Notes: generated by a model from the sequence alone, not told the origin. Shown: positions 53,982 through 61,949, counted from the first letter of the stretch. The stretch: DNA of 64,000 nt from Bacillus sp. UNC438CL73TsuS30 (GCF_000482325.1 NZ_AXVA01000010.1:62001-126000), one strand, 5' to 3'. A program made the numbers and translations.

Positions 53982-55493
53982 ATGGATATCAAAGCATTGG
54001 AATCATTTAACTGGGGCGCTATGACACCGGAATTCATCATCGTGGGTGTTGCCGCCGTCCTAACCCTTCTGGATTTATTTATGCCGAAAAGTCAGGATCG
54101 CAGAATTCTTGGCTGGATTGGGATTGTCGGGATTTTTGCCGCATTGATTTCAGTAATGGGAATGATTGACCAAGGAACGGTTTCAATTTTAAATGACACC
54201 TTCCGTCTTGATGGATTTGGCAAGGCGTTTAAAGTTCTTCTTCTTGTTGGTGCTGCTCTAGTCATGTTCTTAGCGGTCAGCTATGAACCGAAAGACGGCA
54301 TGAAGGAATATCATGGCGAGTTTTTCTATCTGTTTTTAACAGCCTTGCTCGGCGCGATGGTTATGACTTCAAGCGGAGACTTGATTACATTATTTATCGG
54401 TCTAGAATTACTTTCAATTTCATCTTATATCCTTGCAGGGATGCGCAAACGCAATGACGCCTCGAATGAATCGGCATTGAAATACGTCATCAATGGCGGG
54501 ATTTCCACTGCGATTACCTTGTTCGGGATGAGCTATGTGTATGGTTTAACTGGCACAACGAATTTACTTTCGATTGCCGGACAGCTGCAAAGTCTTGCGG
54601 ATGGGCAGCATGTCTATCTGCTAGGTTTAGCATTTTTGATGATTTTCGTTGGTTTATCCTTTAAGCTGGCGGCTGCTCCTTATCATATGTGGGCACCAGA
54701 TGTTTATCAGGGAGCACCAACACCTGTTACTGCATTTTTGAGCGTTGTTTCAAAAACAGCCGGTTTCGTGATTGTCATCCGTATTTTGTTATCCGTATTC
54801 GGCGTGGCTGCATCGGAAGGCCCTGGTTCTGCACCAATTTTATATAAAATGCAGGATTACATCAGCTTTATCGCGGCAGCAACGATGATTATCGGGAACG
54901 TCGTTGCCTTGAAACAGACGAATATTAAAAGAATGTTTGCGTACTCAAGTATTGCCCATGCCGGTTACATCCTTGTGGCATTTGCATCGATGAACTTCAT
55001 CATGTTCGATGCCATCTGGTTCTACCTGCTTGCCTACTTGTTCATGAACCTTGGCGCTTTCGCTGTGATTCAATTGGTTTCAGAAAAAACTGGTACCGAG
55101 CGGATTGCCGATTATGCCGGTCTTTATCGCCGTTCGCCGGTTCTTGCAGTTGCGATGGGAATTTTACTTGTTTCGTTAGCAGGTTTCCCGGGAACGGCCG
55201 GATTTATCGGAAAGCTTAATATCTTTATCGGAACCTTTGCGGGTGAATCCCATTATGTATTAGCGTCGATTATGATCGCCACAACGGTGATATCGTACTT
55301 CTACTATTTCGGTGTCATGACGCAAATCTTCTTCCGTCCTGCTGCAGACGAAAGCAAGTTCAATATTCCATTTGGAATTTTGGTTGTCTTAATCGTCGCT
55401 GTCGTGGCATCCGTGCTATTTGGAGTCGCGCCAAACCTGGCTCTAGACTTCCTGCACAACCACTTCAATCAATTTGCAGACTTTTTGCAATAA
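53982..55493 (+). CDS. nuoN: NADH-quinone oxidoreductase subunit N
   Basis: The 503-aa antiporter-like subunit has FIGLELLSISSYILAGMRKR, KLAAAPYHMWAPDVYQGAPT and MFAYSSIAHAGYILVAFA. It is the last gene of the cluster. No nuoE, nuoF or nuoG is present anywhere in the operon. Confidence 0.96.
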   Translation: MDIKALESFNWGAMTPEFIIVGVAAVLTLLDLFMPKSQDRRILGWIGIVGIFAALISVMGMIDQGTVSILNDTFRLDGFGKAFKVLLLVGAALVMFLAVSYEPKDGMKEYHGEFFYLFLTALLGAMVMTSSGDLITLFIGLELLSISSYILAGMRKRNDASNESALKYVINGGISTAITLFGMSYVYGLTGTTNLLSIAGQLQSLADGQHVYLLGLAFLMIFVGLSFKLAAAPYHMWAPDVYQGAPTPVTAFLSVVSKTAGFVIVIRILLSVFGVAASEGPGSAPILYKMQDYISFIAAATMIIGNVVALKQTNIKRMFAYSSIAHAGYILVAFASMNFIMFDAIWFYLLAYLFMNLGAFAVIQLVSEKTGTERIADYAGLYRRSPVLAVAMGILLVSLAGFPGTAGFIGKLNIFIGTFAGESHYVLASIMIATTVISYFYYFGVMTQIFFRPAADESKFNIPFGILVVLIVAVVASVLFGVAPNLALDFLHNHFNQFADFLQ

Positions 55494-55519
55494 AAAAAGA
55501 GGCCCGCGGGCCTCTTTTT
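55494..55519. terminator. Bidirectional terminator between nuoN and csbD
   Basis: A perfect palindrome AGAGGCCCGCGGGCCTCT is flanked by A6 on the left and T5 on the right. It serves nuoN on the plus strand and csbD on the minus strand. Confidence 0.93.
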
Positions 55520-55526
55520 GTGTTAT

Positions 55527-55697
55527 TTAGCGTTCGATTTCATCTTTTACTTCACCATAACCTTCCTTTATTTTTCCTTTTACTTTATCCACTTTTCCTT
55601 CCGCTTCCTTTGAATGATCATCGGTTAATTTACCCCATTGCTCCTTGGCTTCGCCTTTGACCTGATCAAGATTGCCTTTTACTGTTTCTTTATTCAT
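55527..55697 (-). CDS. csbD: CsbD-family stress protein
   Basis: This short gene encodes 56 aa starting MNKETVKGNLDQVKGEAKEQ and continuing WGKLTDD, the CsbD/YjbJ signature. It is very rich in Lys, Glu and Gly. GGAGGAAG lies 6 bases before the ATG. A textbook sigma-B promoter lies upstream, matching the known sigma-B control of csbD in B. subtilis. The biochemical role of the family is unknown. Confidence 0.92.
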   Translation of the reverse strand: MNKETVKGNLDQVKGEAKEQWGKLTDDHSKEAEGKVDKVKGKIKEGYGEVKDEIER

Positions 55698-55733
55698 GTT
55701 AACTTCCTCCTTTGTTTTAGTTTCAATTGGTAA

Positions 55734-55759
55734 ATACCCCTTTGAAAAATGGATTAAAC
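55734..55759 (-). promoter_or_regulatory. Sigma-B promoter of csbD
   Basis: On the minus strand GTTTAA (55754-55759), a 14-bp spacer and GGGTAT (55734-55739) match the sigma-B consensus exactly. Confidence 0.88.
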
Positions 55760-55774
55760 CTGATCAGTAGAAAT

Positions 55775-55799
55775 GTTTAAAAGTAAAAGGACGGGGTAG
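55775..55799 (+). promoter_or_regulatory. Sigma-B-like promoter of the TM-helix channel gene
   Basis: GTTTAA (55775-55780), a 13-bp spacer and GGGTAG (55794-55799) differ from consensus by one base. It is back-to-back with the csbD promoter. Confidence 0.75.
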
Positions 55800-55838
55800 T
55801 ACATATAGCAAGCAAATGCGAGAAAAGGAGATGGAAAA

Positions 55839-57329
55839 ATGAATCTAAATCAAATGATGAATGGGTGGTCCTACTACCTTCAGCAAATCCCGAATCTATT
55901 GCTTGCACTTCTCGTCTTACTGGTAGGCTGGCTTATCGCAAAAGCGATTGGTAAGGCAGTCGAAGCGGGGTTAAAGAAAACAAATCTCGATAATAAGCTA
56001 TTCTCTAATGTTGGAAAAAGAAAGGTTTCATCAGAAGTCATTATCGGAAAAATTGTTTACTATCTTTTACTCGTTTTTGTCTGGATTATCTTCTTTAATA
56101 TGCTGAATCTCGGCTTAATTGCAGCACCGCTTGTCAAAATGGTTTCCACTTTGACAGGGGCGATCCCGAATCTATTAAAAGCAGCGTTGATTCTGTTGCT
56201 GGCTTGGGTCGTTGCCTATCTAGTCCGGATGCTGTTTATTAAAGCGGCTTCCATGTTTCATTTCGAACGCCACCTTGTAAAATGGAAGATGAACAAGAGT
56301 GAAGTAGATGCTTTTAATGTAATTAATAGTATTGCAAAAGGGCTTTTCTATTTTATTCTGCTATTATTTTTACCAGCCGTACTAGGGGCATTACATATGG
56401 AGGGGATTTCGGATCCATTCTCACATGCTCTAAGCTCAATGTTATCGTTTATTCCGAAGCTGTTTGCCGCAGCACTGATTGGATTCATTGGCTGGCTGAT
56501 TGCGAAGATCGTGCGTGATATTGTAACGAATCTATTAAAGAGTATTGGAATGGATTCAATTGGCCAGCGAATGGGGCTGATGGACAATCTATCTGGTGTG
56601 ATTGGGAATATTGCGTTTGTACTTGTGTTAATTCCAGCGATTATATCAGCACTGGAAAAGCTGGACTTAAAAGGGATTTCCGATCCGGCAATTGCGATGT
56701 TGCATCATGTATTGACACTGATTCCAAATGTTTTGGTGGCCATTGTCTTTATTTTAGCAGGCCTATGGGTTGGAAAATGGTTAGAAAAAATGGTGGCACG
56801 AATGCTATGGCGTTTGAAGTTTGATAGTTTATTTCATCAAATGGGCATCGGTTCACTAACTCCGGAGAAATCAAAATATACGCTTTCACAAGTGGTTGGA
56901 TTGCTTGTTAAAATCATTGTGGTATTGTTGTTTACGGCAGAGGCCTTGCAAATTGTCCATTTAAATTTCTTAGTGACATTGGCTTCAGGTGTGATTGCTT
57001 ATTTACCAATGCTGTTGGCGGCGATTGTCATTCTCGGGGTTGGCTTATATTTAGGTCAATTAGTCGGGCGTGTCCTGCAAAATGTTCTCCAGCACCGCTA
57101 CGCACGAACACTGGCCGCGGTAGCGAAATATACAATCTTTGCGATTACCGTGTTTATGGCATTGGATCAATTAGGTGTAGCTCATTCGATCGTGAATGCT
57201 GCGTTTATCCTTGTCTTAGGCGGCTTGGCGCTCGCGTTCGGTCTTGCGTTTGGGATTGGCGGAAAAGAGTTTGCCGGGAAATATTTGCGGAAGCTAGATG
57301 AGAAGCTGAGTGAAGGGAAAAATATTTAG
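55839..57329 (+). CDS. Conserved TM-helix-repeat protein, mechanosensitive channel-like (CmpX type)
   Basis: The 496-aa membrane protein has repeated units in which a helix pair follows an IPNLL-type motif: QIPNLLLALLVLLVGWLIAK, AIPNLLKAALILLLAWVVAY, FIPKLFAAALIGFIGWLIAK, LIPNVLVAIVFILAGLWVGK and YLPMLLAAIVILGVGLYLGQ. These are the TM_helix repeats found in MscS-related proteins. It ends ALAFGLAFGIGGKEFAGKYL, like the pore-to-cytoplasm junction of such channels, but has no cytoplasmic MscS beta domain. A sigma-B-like promoter suggests a stress role. AAAAGGAG is the ribosome site. Confidence 0.85.
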   Translation: MNLNQMMNGWSYYLQQIPNLLLALLVLLVGWLIAKAIGKAVEAGLKKTNLDNKLFSNVGKRKVSSEVIIGKIVYYLLLVFVWIIFFNMLNLGLIAAPLVKMVSTLTGAIPNLLKAALILLLAWVVAYLVRMLFIKAASMFHFERHLVKWKMNKSEVDAFNVINSIAKGLFYFILLLFLPAVLGALHMEGISDPFSHALSSMLSFIPKLFAAALIGFIGWLIAKIVRDIVTNLLKSIGMDSIGQRMGLMDNLSGVIGNIAFVLVLIPAIISALEKLDLKGISDPAIAMLHHVLTLIPNVLVAIVFILAGLWVGKWLEKMVARMLWRLKFDSLFHQMGIGSLTPEKSKYTLSQVVGLLVKIIVVLLFTAEALQIVHLNFLVTLASGVIAYLPMLLAAIVILGVGLYLGQLVGRVLQNVLQHRYARTLAAVAKYTIFAITVFMALDQLGVAHSIVNAAFILVLGGLALAFGLAFGIGGKEFAGKYLRKLDEKLSEGKNI

Positions 57330-57334
57330 AAGTG

Positions 57335-57371
57335 ACAATCCGAATCCTTGGGTGGATTCGGATTGTTTTTT
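57335..57371 (+). terminator. Terminator after the TM-helix channel gene
   Basis: ACAATCCGAATCC (57335-57347) and its perfect complement form a 13-bp stem with a 6-base loop, then T6. Confidence 0.93.
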
Positions 57372-57372
57372 G

Positions 57373-57475
57373 ATTCGCAAATAAATGGAGTGGATTCACA
57401 AATAAATGATTCAAATTCGCAAATAAAATGGTTCAATTCGCAAATAAATTACCCAAATCCGCAAATAAAATACAA
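57373..57475. repeat. Array E: five 21-bp repeats, core ATTCGCAAATAAA
   Basis: Copies begin at 57373, 57394, 57415, 57436 and 57457, exactly 21 bp apart: ATTCGCAAATAAA, ATTCACAAATAAA, ATTCGCAAATAAA, ATTCGCAAATAAA, ATCCGCAAATAAA. The 8 bp between cores vary. The array starts 1-2 bases after the T-run of the terminator and fills the convergent gap. Confidence 0.92.
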
Positions 57476-57512
57476 GAGTCCGTAACTAGGGTGTACTTTA
57501 GCCCCTCAATAC

Positions 57513-57565
57513 GAAAAAAGAAGCTGAAAAAGTCCTCAAAGGAGTTCTTGTTCTGCTTCTTTTTC
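57513..57565 (-). terminator. Terminator of the TrkA-C gene
   Basis: GAAAAAAGAAGC (57513-57524) pairs with GCTTCTTTTTC (57555-57565). On the minus strand the second arm ends in a T6 run. It includes the last codons of the gene. Confidence 0.6.
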
Positions 57566-58243
57566 GTTCATTATCGCTAAATCTTCATGAAAGGCTTCAT
57601 AAATTGCCTTCTTAGTGCCATATAACAGGACTTGATCGCCTTCATGAAGGGGTGTATCAAATAAATTACTTCTAATTTTCACGTTGCCGCGTTGGATGAA
57701 CAGGACATTGAGTTCCAGTTGGCCCAAGCCTTCTATTACATGATTAAAGGTATGTCTAGCAAGCTTAGATTCTCTGAAAACAGGAAGATATAGCAAGGTA
57801 TCCTCTTTATCTTTCAAAAAAACCTCCCGAATTGGTAAATCGGCGAGCTCTACATTCTGTTTCATTTTTCGATTAAATAAGCTTGATAGTTTCCGCTGCA
57901 TCCAGGTTAGTTTAAGGGCCAGATAAACGAGCAAAACCATAATAGCAAGAACGAAAATCTCCTTTGCCTGCAGCCCCTTTGATAAAAACTGGCTAATGGA
58001 TGAGATAATCACGGCTAAAGAAAACGCTCCAAACAAAATCAGAAACGTCGCTAGCTTGCGACGAATGGGATGACCTAATATAAGTTCCGATTCATCGGTG
58101 GTAAATCCCGTGCCGGTCATCAAAGAAATGACCTGGAACCGCGAAATCTCTACCCTCAGTCCAGTTAAGCGAAATAAAATCACAAAAATTTCAATGACAG
58201 CGACAATAATGATGAAATAAATCAGTAAAAAGAGTAAAGTCAT
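57536..58243 (-). CDS. Membrane protein with C-terminal TrkA-C (RCK_C) domain
   Basis: The 235-aa protein has three to four membrane segments (residues about 1-25, 65-90, 95-112) and a C-terminal domain (about 135-220) with ELNVLFIQRGNVKIRSNLFD and LHEGDQVLLYGTKKAIYEAF, the ligand-binding RCK_C fold of potassium-transport regulators. Between the first and second helices VISLMTGTGFTTDESELILG resembles a pore-like TGFTT motif of Trk/Ktr transporters, though too short for a full transporter. Function unknown; ion-transport regulation is inferred. GAGAGGTG is the ribosome site. Confidence 0.75.
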   Translation of the reverse strand: MTLLFLLIYFIIIVAVIEIFVILFRLTGLRVEISRFQVISLMTGTGFTTDESELILGHPIRRKLATFLILFGAFSLAVIISSISQFLSKGLQAKEIFVLAIMVLLVYLALKLTWMQRKLSSLFNRKMKQNVELADLPIREVFLKDKEDTLLYLPVFRESKLARHTFNHVIEGLGQLELNVLFIQRGNVKIRSNLFDTPLHEGDQVLLYGTKKAIYEAFHEDLAIMNEKEAEQELL

Positions 58244-58255
58244 TTTTCACCTCTC

Positions 58256-58290
58256 ATAAAAATAGTTGGGGCAAAATATGCCCCAACTAT
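58256..58290 (-). terminator. Terminator after the 88-aa gene
   Basis: ATAGTTGGGGCA (58262-58273) and its complement (58279-58290) form a 12-bp stem. On the minus strand TTTTTAT follows. Confidence 0.88.
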
Positions 58291-58557
58291 CTATTGAATC
58301 TTCTCATTATAGAATTTTACTGAATACATTGCGCCTTCATCCACCATCTTATTATCCTCTATATCATGTGGGTGCGGGTGACCGCCTTTATGAATGGGAA
58401 GTTGTTCGCTTTTTTCATAAACAGTCGGCATAATCTTTCGTTTCCATTCCCTTAAAAAATTCTCTGCCTTGATGCGATTCGGTTTATTGGATAACCACAT
58501 TGCCGAAGCGCCAACCCCTGCCACCACGAGTGATGTCATTCCAATACTTCGTTTCAT
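58291..58557 (-). CDS. Small membrane-anchored protein, unknown function
   Basis: I do not recognise this 88-aa protein. It starts MKRSIGMTSLVVAGVGASAM with one hydrophobic segment, then NKPNRIKAENFLREWKRKIM and a His/Pro-rich stretch HKGGHPHPHD. GAGGAGGT precedes the ATG. A sigma-B-like promoter lies 40 bases upstream, so it is probably a general-stress protein. A terminator separates it from the TrkA-C gene. Confidence 0.7.
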   Translation of the reverse strand: MKRSIGMTSLVVAGVGASAMWLSNKPNRIKAENFLREWKRKIMPTVYEKSEQLPIHKGGHPHPHDIEDNKMVDEGAMYSVKFYNEKIQ

Positions 58558-58596
58558 ATTATCCTACCTCCTCAAAATTTTGAAGCTTATTTATCC

Positions 58597-58622
58597 ATAC
58601 CCGCTCTTTTAGCGGATGAAAC
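58597..58622 (-). promoter_or_regulatory. Sigma-B-like promoter of the 88-aa gene
   Basis: On the minus strand GTTTCA (58617-58622), a 14-bp spacer and GGGTAT (58597-58602); one mismatch in the -35. Confidence 0.8.
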
Positions 58623-58648
58623 GTTTTACTGACGATAAAAACGGGGAT
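58623..58648 (+). promoter_or_regulatory. Possible sigma-B promoter of the corA-like gene
   Basis: GTTTTA (58623-58628), a 14-bp spacer and GGGGAT (58643-58648); one mismatch in each element. It is divergent from the previous promoter. Confidence 0.5.
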
Positions 58649-58671
58649 TAACTAGAAAAAAGGAGATTGCG

Positions 58672-59580
58672 ATGGAAAAAGTATTGGGTGAGAACAAGTG
58701 GAAGTGGATTCAGTTAAATAAATGCGAGATTGAACGTGTGGCGATGGAGGGGCTTCAAAGTGAATGGCTGGAACGGGTTCGGAAAAATAAGAGTAACTGC
58801 CTTCGGGTGGAAATGCTCGAAAATGGGGAAAAGGCGGTACATGCCTCGCTAATTTATCAGCAAAGCTTTAAAGAGGAACAAGATAATAAAATCTTTCATT
58901 TCCATTTAACAACGAACAAATGGGTAACGGTTGATCTTGATTTGAGCTCTTTTCCGTTAAAAGGAATGGATAAGGCGGAAACGGCGGTTGATGGCTTTTT
59001 GCTATTTTTAGGAGAGTTGCTGAATGAAATGTTAGGAGAAATTGATCAATTTGAGGAATCACTTAAGACCTTGATTTGGAGCGTCCGTAAACAGAATGAA
59101 ACGAGGATTCTTGAACTGTTGTATCGCCAAAGGCATGAGTTGTTGGTGTGGAAAAATCTCTTAATCCCAATAAAGGAGTTGATCATGGCAATCGAGGAAG
59201 TCAATCTTCATAAGGGTGGTAATGAGGAGATTTATTTCTGCAGCTCTAAGCGGATGGAACGGGCCTTTGCTCTGCTGAATGAGTATGAACATGAGCTCGA
59301 TTCGATGATTAATTTGGAAGAAGTCATCTCCTCCCATCGCGGCAATGAAATTATGAAAACTCTAACCGTGATTACGACGATTTTTACCCCGATTATGGCA
59401 TTTGGGGCGCTATGGGGAATGAATTTCAAGCATATGCCTGAGCTTGGGTGGAAGTATGGCTACCCTTTTTCGATTATCATCACGATTGTCTCAACACTTT
59501 TGCTATATGGTTATTTAAAGATAAAAGGGTGGACAGGTGATTTGTTGAAAGGGAAAAGAAAGGGTTCGTTTTTTAAATAA
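58672..59580 (+). CDS. CorA-family magnesium/divalent-cation transporter
   Basis: The 302-aa protein has a cytoplasmic N-terminal domain with long helices (FEESLKTLIWSVRKQNETRI) and two C-terminal membrane helices joined by a loop. The signature GMN occurs at 249-251 (WGMNFKHMPEL), which closes the first pore helix. It is shorter than classical CorA and resembles paralogues that occur several per Bacillus genome, so the ion is not certain. The ribosome site is AAAAGGAG. A possible sigma-B promoter precedes it. Confidence 0.88.
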   Translation: MEKVLGENKWKWIQLNKCEIERVAMEGLQSEWLERVRKNKSNCLRVEMLENGEKAVHASLIYQQSFKEEQDNKIFHFHLTTNKWVTVDLDLSSFPLKGMDKAETAVDGFLLFLGELLNEMLGEIDQFEESLKTLIWSVRKQNETRILELLYRQRHELLVWKNLLIPIKELIMAIEEVNLHKGGNEEIYFCSSKRMERAFALLNEYEHELDSMINLEEVISSHRGNEIMKTLTVITTIFTPIMAFGALWGMNFKHMPELGWKYGYPFSIIITIVSTLLLYGYLKIKGWTGDLLKGKRKGSFFK

Positions 59581-59583
59581 TGT

Positions 59584-59609
59584 GTTTAAGTAATGGAAAA
59601 GGGTGGTAT
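59584..59609 (+). promoter_or_regulatory. Sigma-B-like promoter upstream of two small genes
   Basis: GTTTAA (59584-59589), a 14-bp spacer and TGGTAT (59604-59609); a single mismatch in the -10. It starts just after the corA-like stop codon. Confidence 0.65.
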
Positions 59610-59642
59610 TACAACAATAAGGCTAGCAAAGGAAAGGGGTGA

Positions 59643-59711
59643 TTGAAGTATGCAGCTGCAAATTCAGTAAGTGCTCGTGAAAAAGCAGGATATGAAGGGC
59701 AGCAATTTTAA
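59643..59711 (+). CDS. Candidate 22-aa microprotein
   Basis: A TTG-started frame reads MKYAAANSVSAREKAGYEGQ then QF and a stop. It follows GGAAAGGGGTGA, though with short spacing, and lies between a sigma-B-like promoter and the 69-aa gene. The composition (Ala, Glu, Lys, Gly, no rare codons) looks like a small hydrophilic stress peptide. It could also be chance or the decayed end of a longer gene. Confidence 0.35.
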   Translation: MKYAAANSVSAREKAGYEGQQF

Positions 59712-59731
59712 AAAAAGAGGAGGAATGGAAA

Positions 59732-59941
59732 ATGGCTAAGAGTTTATATGATGAAAAGAGTATCGAGGAAACAGGTCTTCAAGAGGGACAAGCTGCAGAT
59801 AACAATCAAGATAGAGAAGTAGATGAGGAAAGCTTGAGAAGAACCGCTTCACAATATGATCATGAAAAATACCAATATCAGAAAAGTCGAAATGACGGGG
59901 AATCCGCGTCAGGCTATAATATCGAACAAACCACGGATTAG
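59732..59941 (+). CDS. Small acidic hydrophilic protein, unknown function
   Basis: I do not recognise this 69-aa protein MAKSLYDEKSIEETGLQEGQ. It is rich in Glu, Asp, Gln, Ser and Tyr, lacks Cys and Trp, and is probably disordered, as many small stress proteins are. GAGGAGG at 59717-59723 fits the ATG at 59732. It may be transcribed from the sigma-B-like promoter at 59584. A terminator follows 40 bases after the stop. Confidence 0.65.
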   Translation: MAKSLYDEKSIEETGLQEGQAADNNQDREVDEESLRRTASQYDHEKYQYQKSRNDGESASGYNIEQTTD

Positions 59942-59982
59942 AAGATATTCCCGGGAATTCCTGAAGTTGATTAAATATATGT

Positions 59983-60012
59983 GCGAGGGACTAGTGTGTC
60001 TCTCGCTGTTTT
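59983..60012 (+). terminator. Terminator after the 69-aa gene
   Basis: GCGAGGGA (59983-59990) pairs with TCTCTCGC (59999-60006, one G-U pair), followed by TGTTTT. Confidence 0.65.
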
Positions 60013-60078
60013 CGTACGAGTGGGCATACTATGATAAAACTAGATACATAGAAGGTGTGAATGAAAAGGGGGGAGACG

Positions 60079-61221
60079 ATGAATATTGTCATTGTGGACG
60101 ATAATCTGACGAATTTAATGATTATCGAAAAAATCCTTCAAAAAGACGGCTATGATCGCATCGTCAAGCTTTCATCTGCCAAAGAATTGTATGAATATTT
60201 GCAGCTGGATGGGCCGGAGAGGGAGGAGGCCCCGGTCGATTTAATTCTGCTGGATCTGATGATGCCGGAAATTGATGGTGTCGAGGCGTGCCGGACGATT
60301 CTTGCACAGGAGCGGTACCAGGACCTTCCGATCATTTTTGTAACAGCAATGGGAGATTCCTATAAGATGGCGGAAGCGATGGATGCCGGTGCGCTTGATT
60401 ATGTGATGAAGCCAATTAATAAGATTGAGTTGCTGGCGAGGATTCGGTCTGTTCTCCGTTTAAAGCAGGAGAAGGATCTACGGAAGGAACGCGATCGGCG
60501 AATTCAGTTTGAGTTGGATTTGGCGAAACAGGTACAGGTAAGCATGCTCAGTCATCCGATTCAGGATGAAAAGGTTTCGATTTCGGCGGTCTATCGTCCG
60601 TCTTTTGAGCTTGCCGGTGATTTGTATGCCTGGCACCAGATTAGCCCGAACCGCTATGCGGTGATTTTGCTTGATATGATGGGGCATGGGATTTCTTCTT
60701 CGCTCATGTGTATGTACATCTATTCTGTTTTAAAGGATACGATTGTCGAATTTGGTGATCCCGAGTCGGTGATGAAGGAGTTGAATCGCCGGATGAATCA
60801 GCTTCATTTCCCGGATAGTTTGATCAACTATTATTTTACCGCGATTTATTTTGTGCTTGATACGGAGCAGCAGACGATTGAGTATGTGAATGCCGGCCAT
60901 CCGGCGGGGATTGCGATTGTTGATGAGGAAGTGAAGCTTTTGACAGAAGGCTGCTGTGCAATTGGATTTTTTGAGGATATTGAGGTAATAAAAGGGGTTA
61001 TTCACTATTTGGAAGAGGCGCGGCTGTTATTGTTTACGGACGGGTTGTCGGAATGGTTGGAGGAGGAGTATGAGGACGCGACTTCGAAAATTATTCGGAC
61101 GTTGCAGGAAAAGGGGAATGATACTCCTGCGTTAATTCTGGAGAAGATTCAGCAAAGCGCCGAGCCGCTGAATGTGCCTAAGGATGATATGTGCTTGGTG
61201 ATGATTTCGGCGAACGCATGA
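60079..61221 (+). CDS. Response regulator with PP2C-type phosphatase output (RsbY-like)
   Basis: The 380-aa protein joins an N-terminal receiver domain (VDDN at 6-9, phosphoacceptor Asp59 in LILLDLMMPE, Thr89, Lys111) to a C-terminal SpoIIE/RsbU-type serine phosphatase (AGDLYAW, LLDMMGHGISSSL, TDGLSEW, PKDDMCLV, the metal-binding Asp motifs). This is the layout of B. cereus RsbY, which when phosphorylated dephosphorylates RsbV to free sigma-B. Phosphatases of other pathways share it. The CHASE3-GAF kinase encoded 730 bases downstream is the natural partner. The ATG at 60079 follows AAGGGGGGAG; the frame from 60061 does not need to be used. Confidence 0.85.
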   Translation: MNIVIVDDNLTNLMIIEKILQKDGYDRIVKLSSAKELYEYLQLDGPEREEAPVDLILLDLMMPEIDGVEACRTILAQERYQDLPIIFVTAMGDSYKMAEAMDAGALDYVMKPINKIELLARIRSVLRLKQEKDLRKERDRRIQFELDLAKQVQVSMLSHPIQDEKVSISAVYRPSFELAGDLYAWHQISPNRYAVILLDMMGHGISSSLMCMYIYSVLKDTIVEFGDPESVMKELNRRMNQLHFPDSLINYYFTAIYFVLDTEQQTIEYVNAGHPAGIAIVDEEVKLLTEGCCAIGFFEDIEVIKGVIHYLEEARLLLFTDGLSEWLEEEYEDATSKIIRTLQEKGNDTPALILEKIQQSAEPLNVPKDDMCLVMISANA

Positions 61222-61246
61222 TTTTAGTCGCAGGAAACACCGCACA

Positions 61247-61276
61247 AAAAAACGTACACCCTCGTGTACGTTTTTT
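61247..61276. terminator. Bidirectional terminator between the RsbY-like gene and dps
   Basis: AAAAAACGTACAC (61247-61259) and its perfect complement (61264-61276) around CCTC give T6 on both strands. Confidence 0.93.
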
Positions 61277-61282
61277 AATCTT

Positions 61283-61747
61283 TTACCCTTCCAAAAATGC
61301 CTCCAGCATCCAGCGGTGCTTCTCGAGCGACGTTCGAATCGCAATAAACATATCAGCCGTCGGTTGATCATCATGATCCTCTGCGGCCGTAATTCCCTTC
61401 GTCAACTCACCGCAAATCATCTCAAAGTCCTCAGCCAGTGTCTTCACCATTGCCGCTGTATCCTCATCACCAGATGCCTCTTTAATTGAAGCCAGCCCCA
61501 ATTGTTCCTTCAAGGTTGCTGTTGGCAGGGCGCGCAGCGACAGCATTCGTTCCGCAATCGTATCAAAATGAAGTCCGGCTTCTTTATACAGCTCTTCAAA
61601 TTTTAGGTGAAGCGTGAAAAACTGCTCGCCTTTGACATACCAGTGATAATGATGCAGCTTCATGTACAGAACCGAGAAATTCGCCACCTGCTGATCGAGT
61701 ACCTTTGTAAGCTGAGCGGTTTTGTCCTTAGTTTTTGTAGTAGCCAT
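61283..61747 (-). CDS. dps: Dps/ferritin-like DNA-protecting protein
   Basis: The 154-aa four-helix protein stores iron and protects DNA from peroxide. The inter-subunit ferroxidase ligands are all present: His35, His47, Asp62 and Glu66 (YHWYVKGEQFFTLH, FDTIAERM). GGAGGG precedes the ATG at 61747. A sigma-B-like promoter lies upstream, and Dps is a sigma-B-controlled protein in B. subtilis. In B. cereus a ferritin-like gene also sits in the sigB-rsbY region. It lies convergent to the RsbY-like gene. Confidence 0.93.
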   Translation of the reverse strand: MATTKTKDKTAQLTKVLDQQVANFSVLYMKLHHYHWYVKGEQFFTLHLKFEELYKEAGLHFDTIAERMLSLRALPTATLKEQLGLASIKEASGDEDTAAMVKTLAEDFEMICGELTKGITAAEDHDDQPTADMFIAIRTSLEKHRWMLEAFLEG

Positions 61748-61780
61748 AAAAAATCCCTCCATTCACTTGATATCTATTCA

Positions 61781-61806
61781 ATACCCGTCCATCTCTCAAA
61801 CTAAAC
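61781..61806 (-). promoter_or_regulatory. Sigma-B-like promoter of dps
   Basis: On the minus strand GTTTAG (61801-61806), a 14-bp spacer and GGGTAT (61781-61786); one mismatch in the -35. Confidence 0.8.
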
Positions 61807-61949
61807 AAAAAACAAGTTTACAAGAATGTTTCAGAAGTTTTTCGTATTGGTAAAATTACCCTAACAATAGTCGTAAACACCGAAATTAACATGAAAAATA
61901 TGGTAGAATGATGGCGTTATCCTTGTATAATGATACCGGGAAGAGGGCG

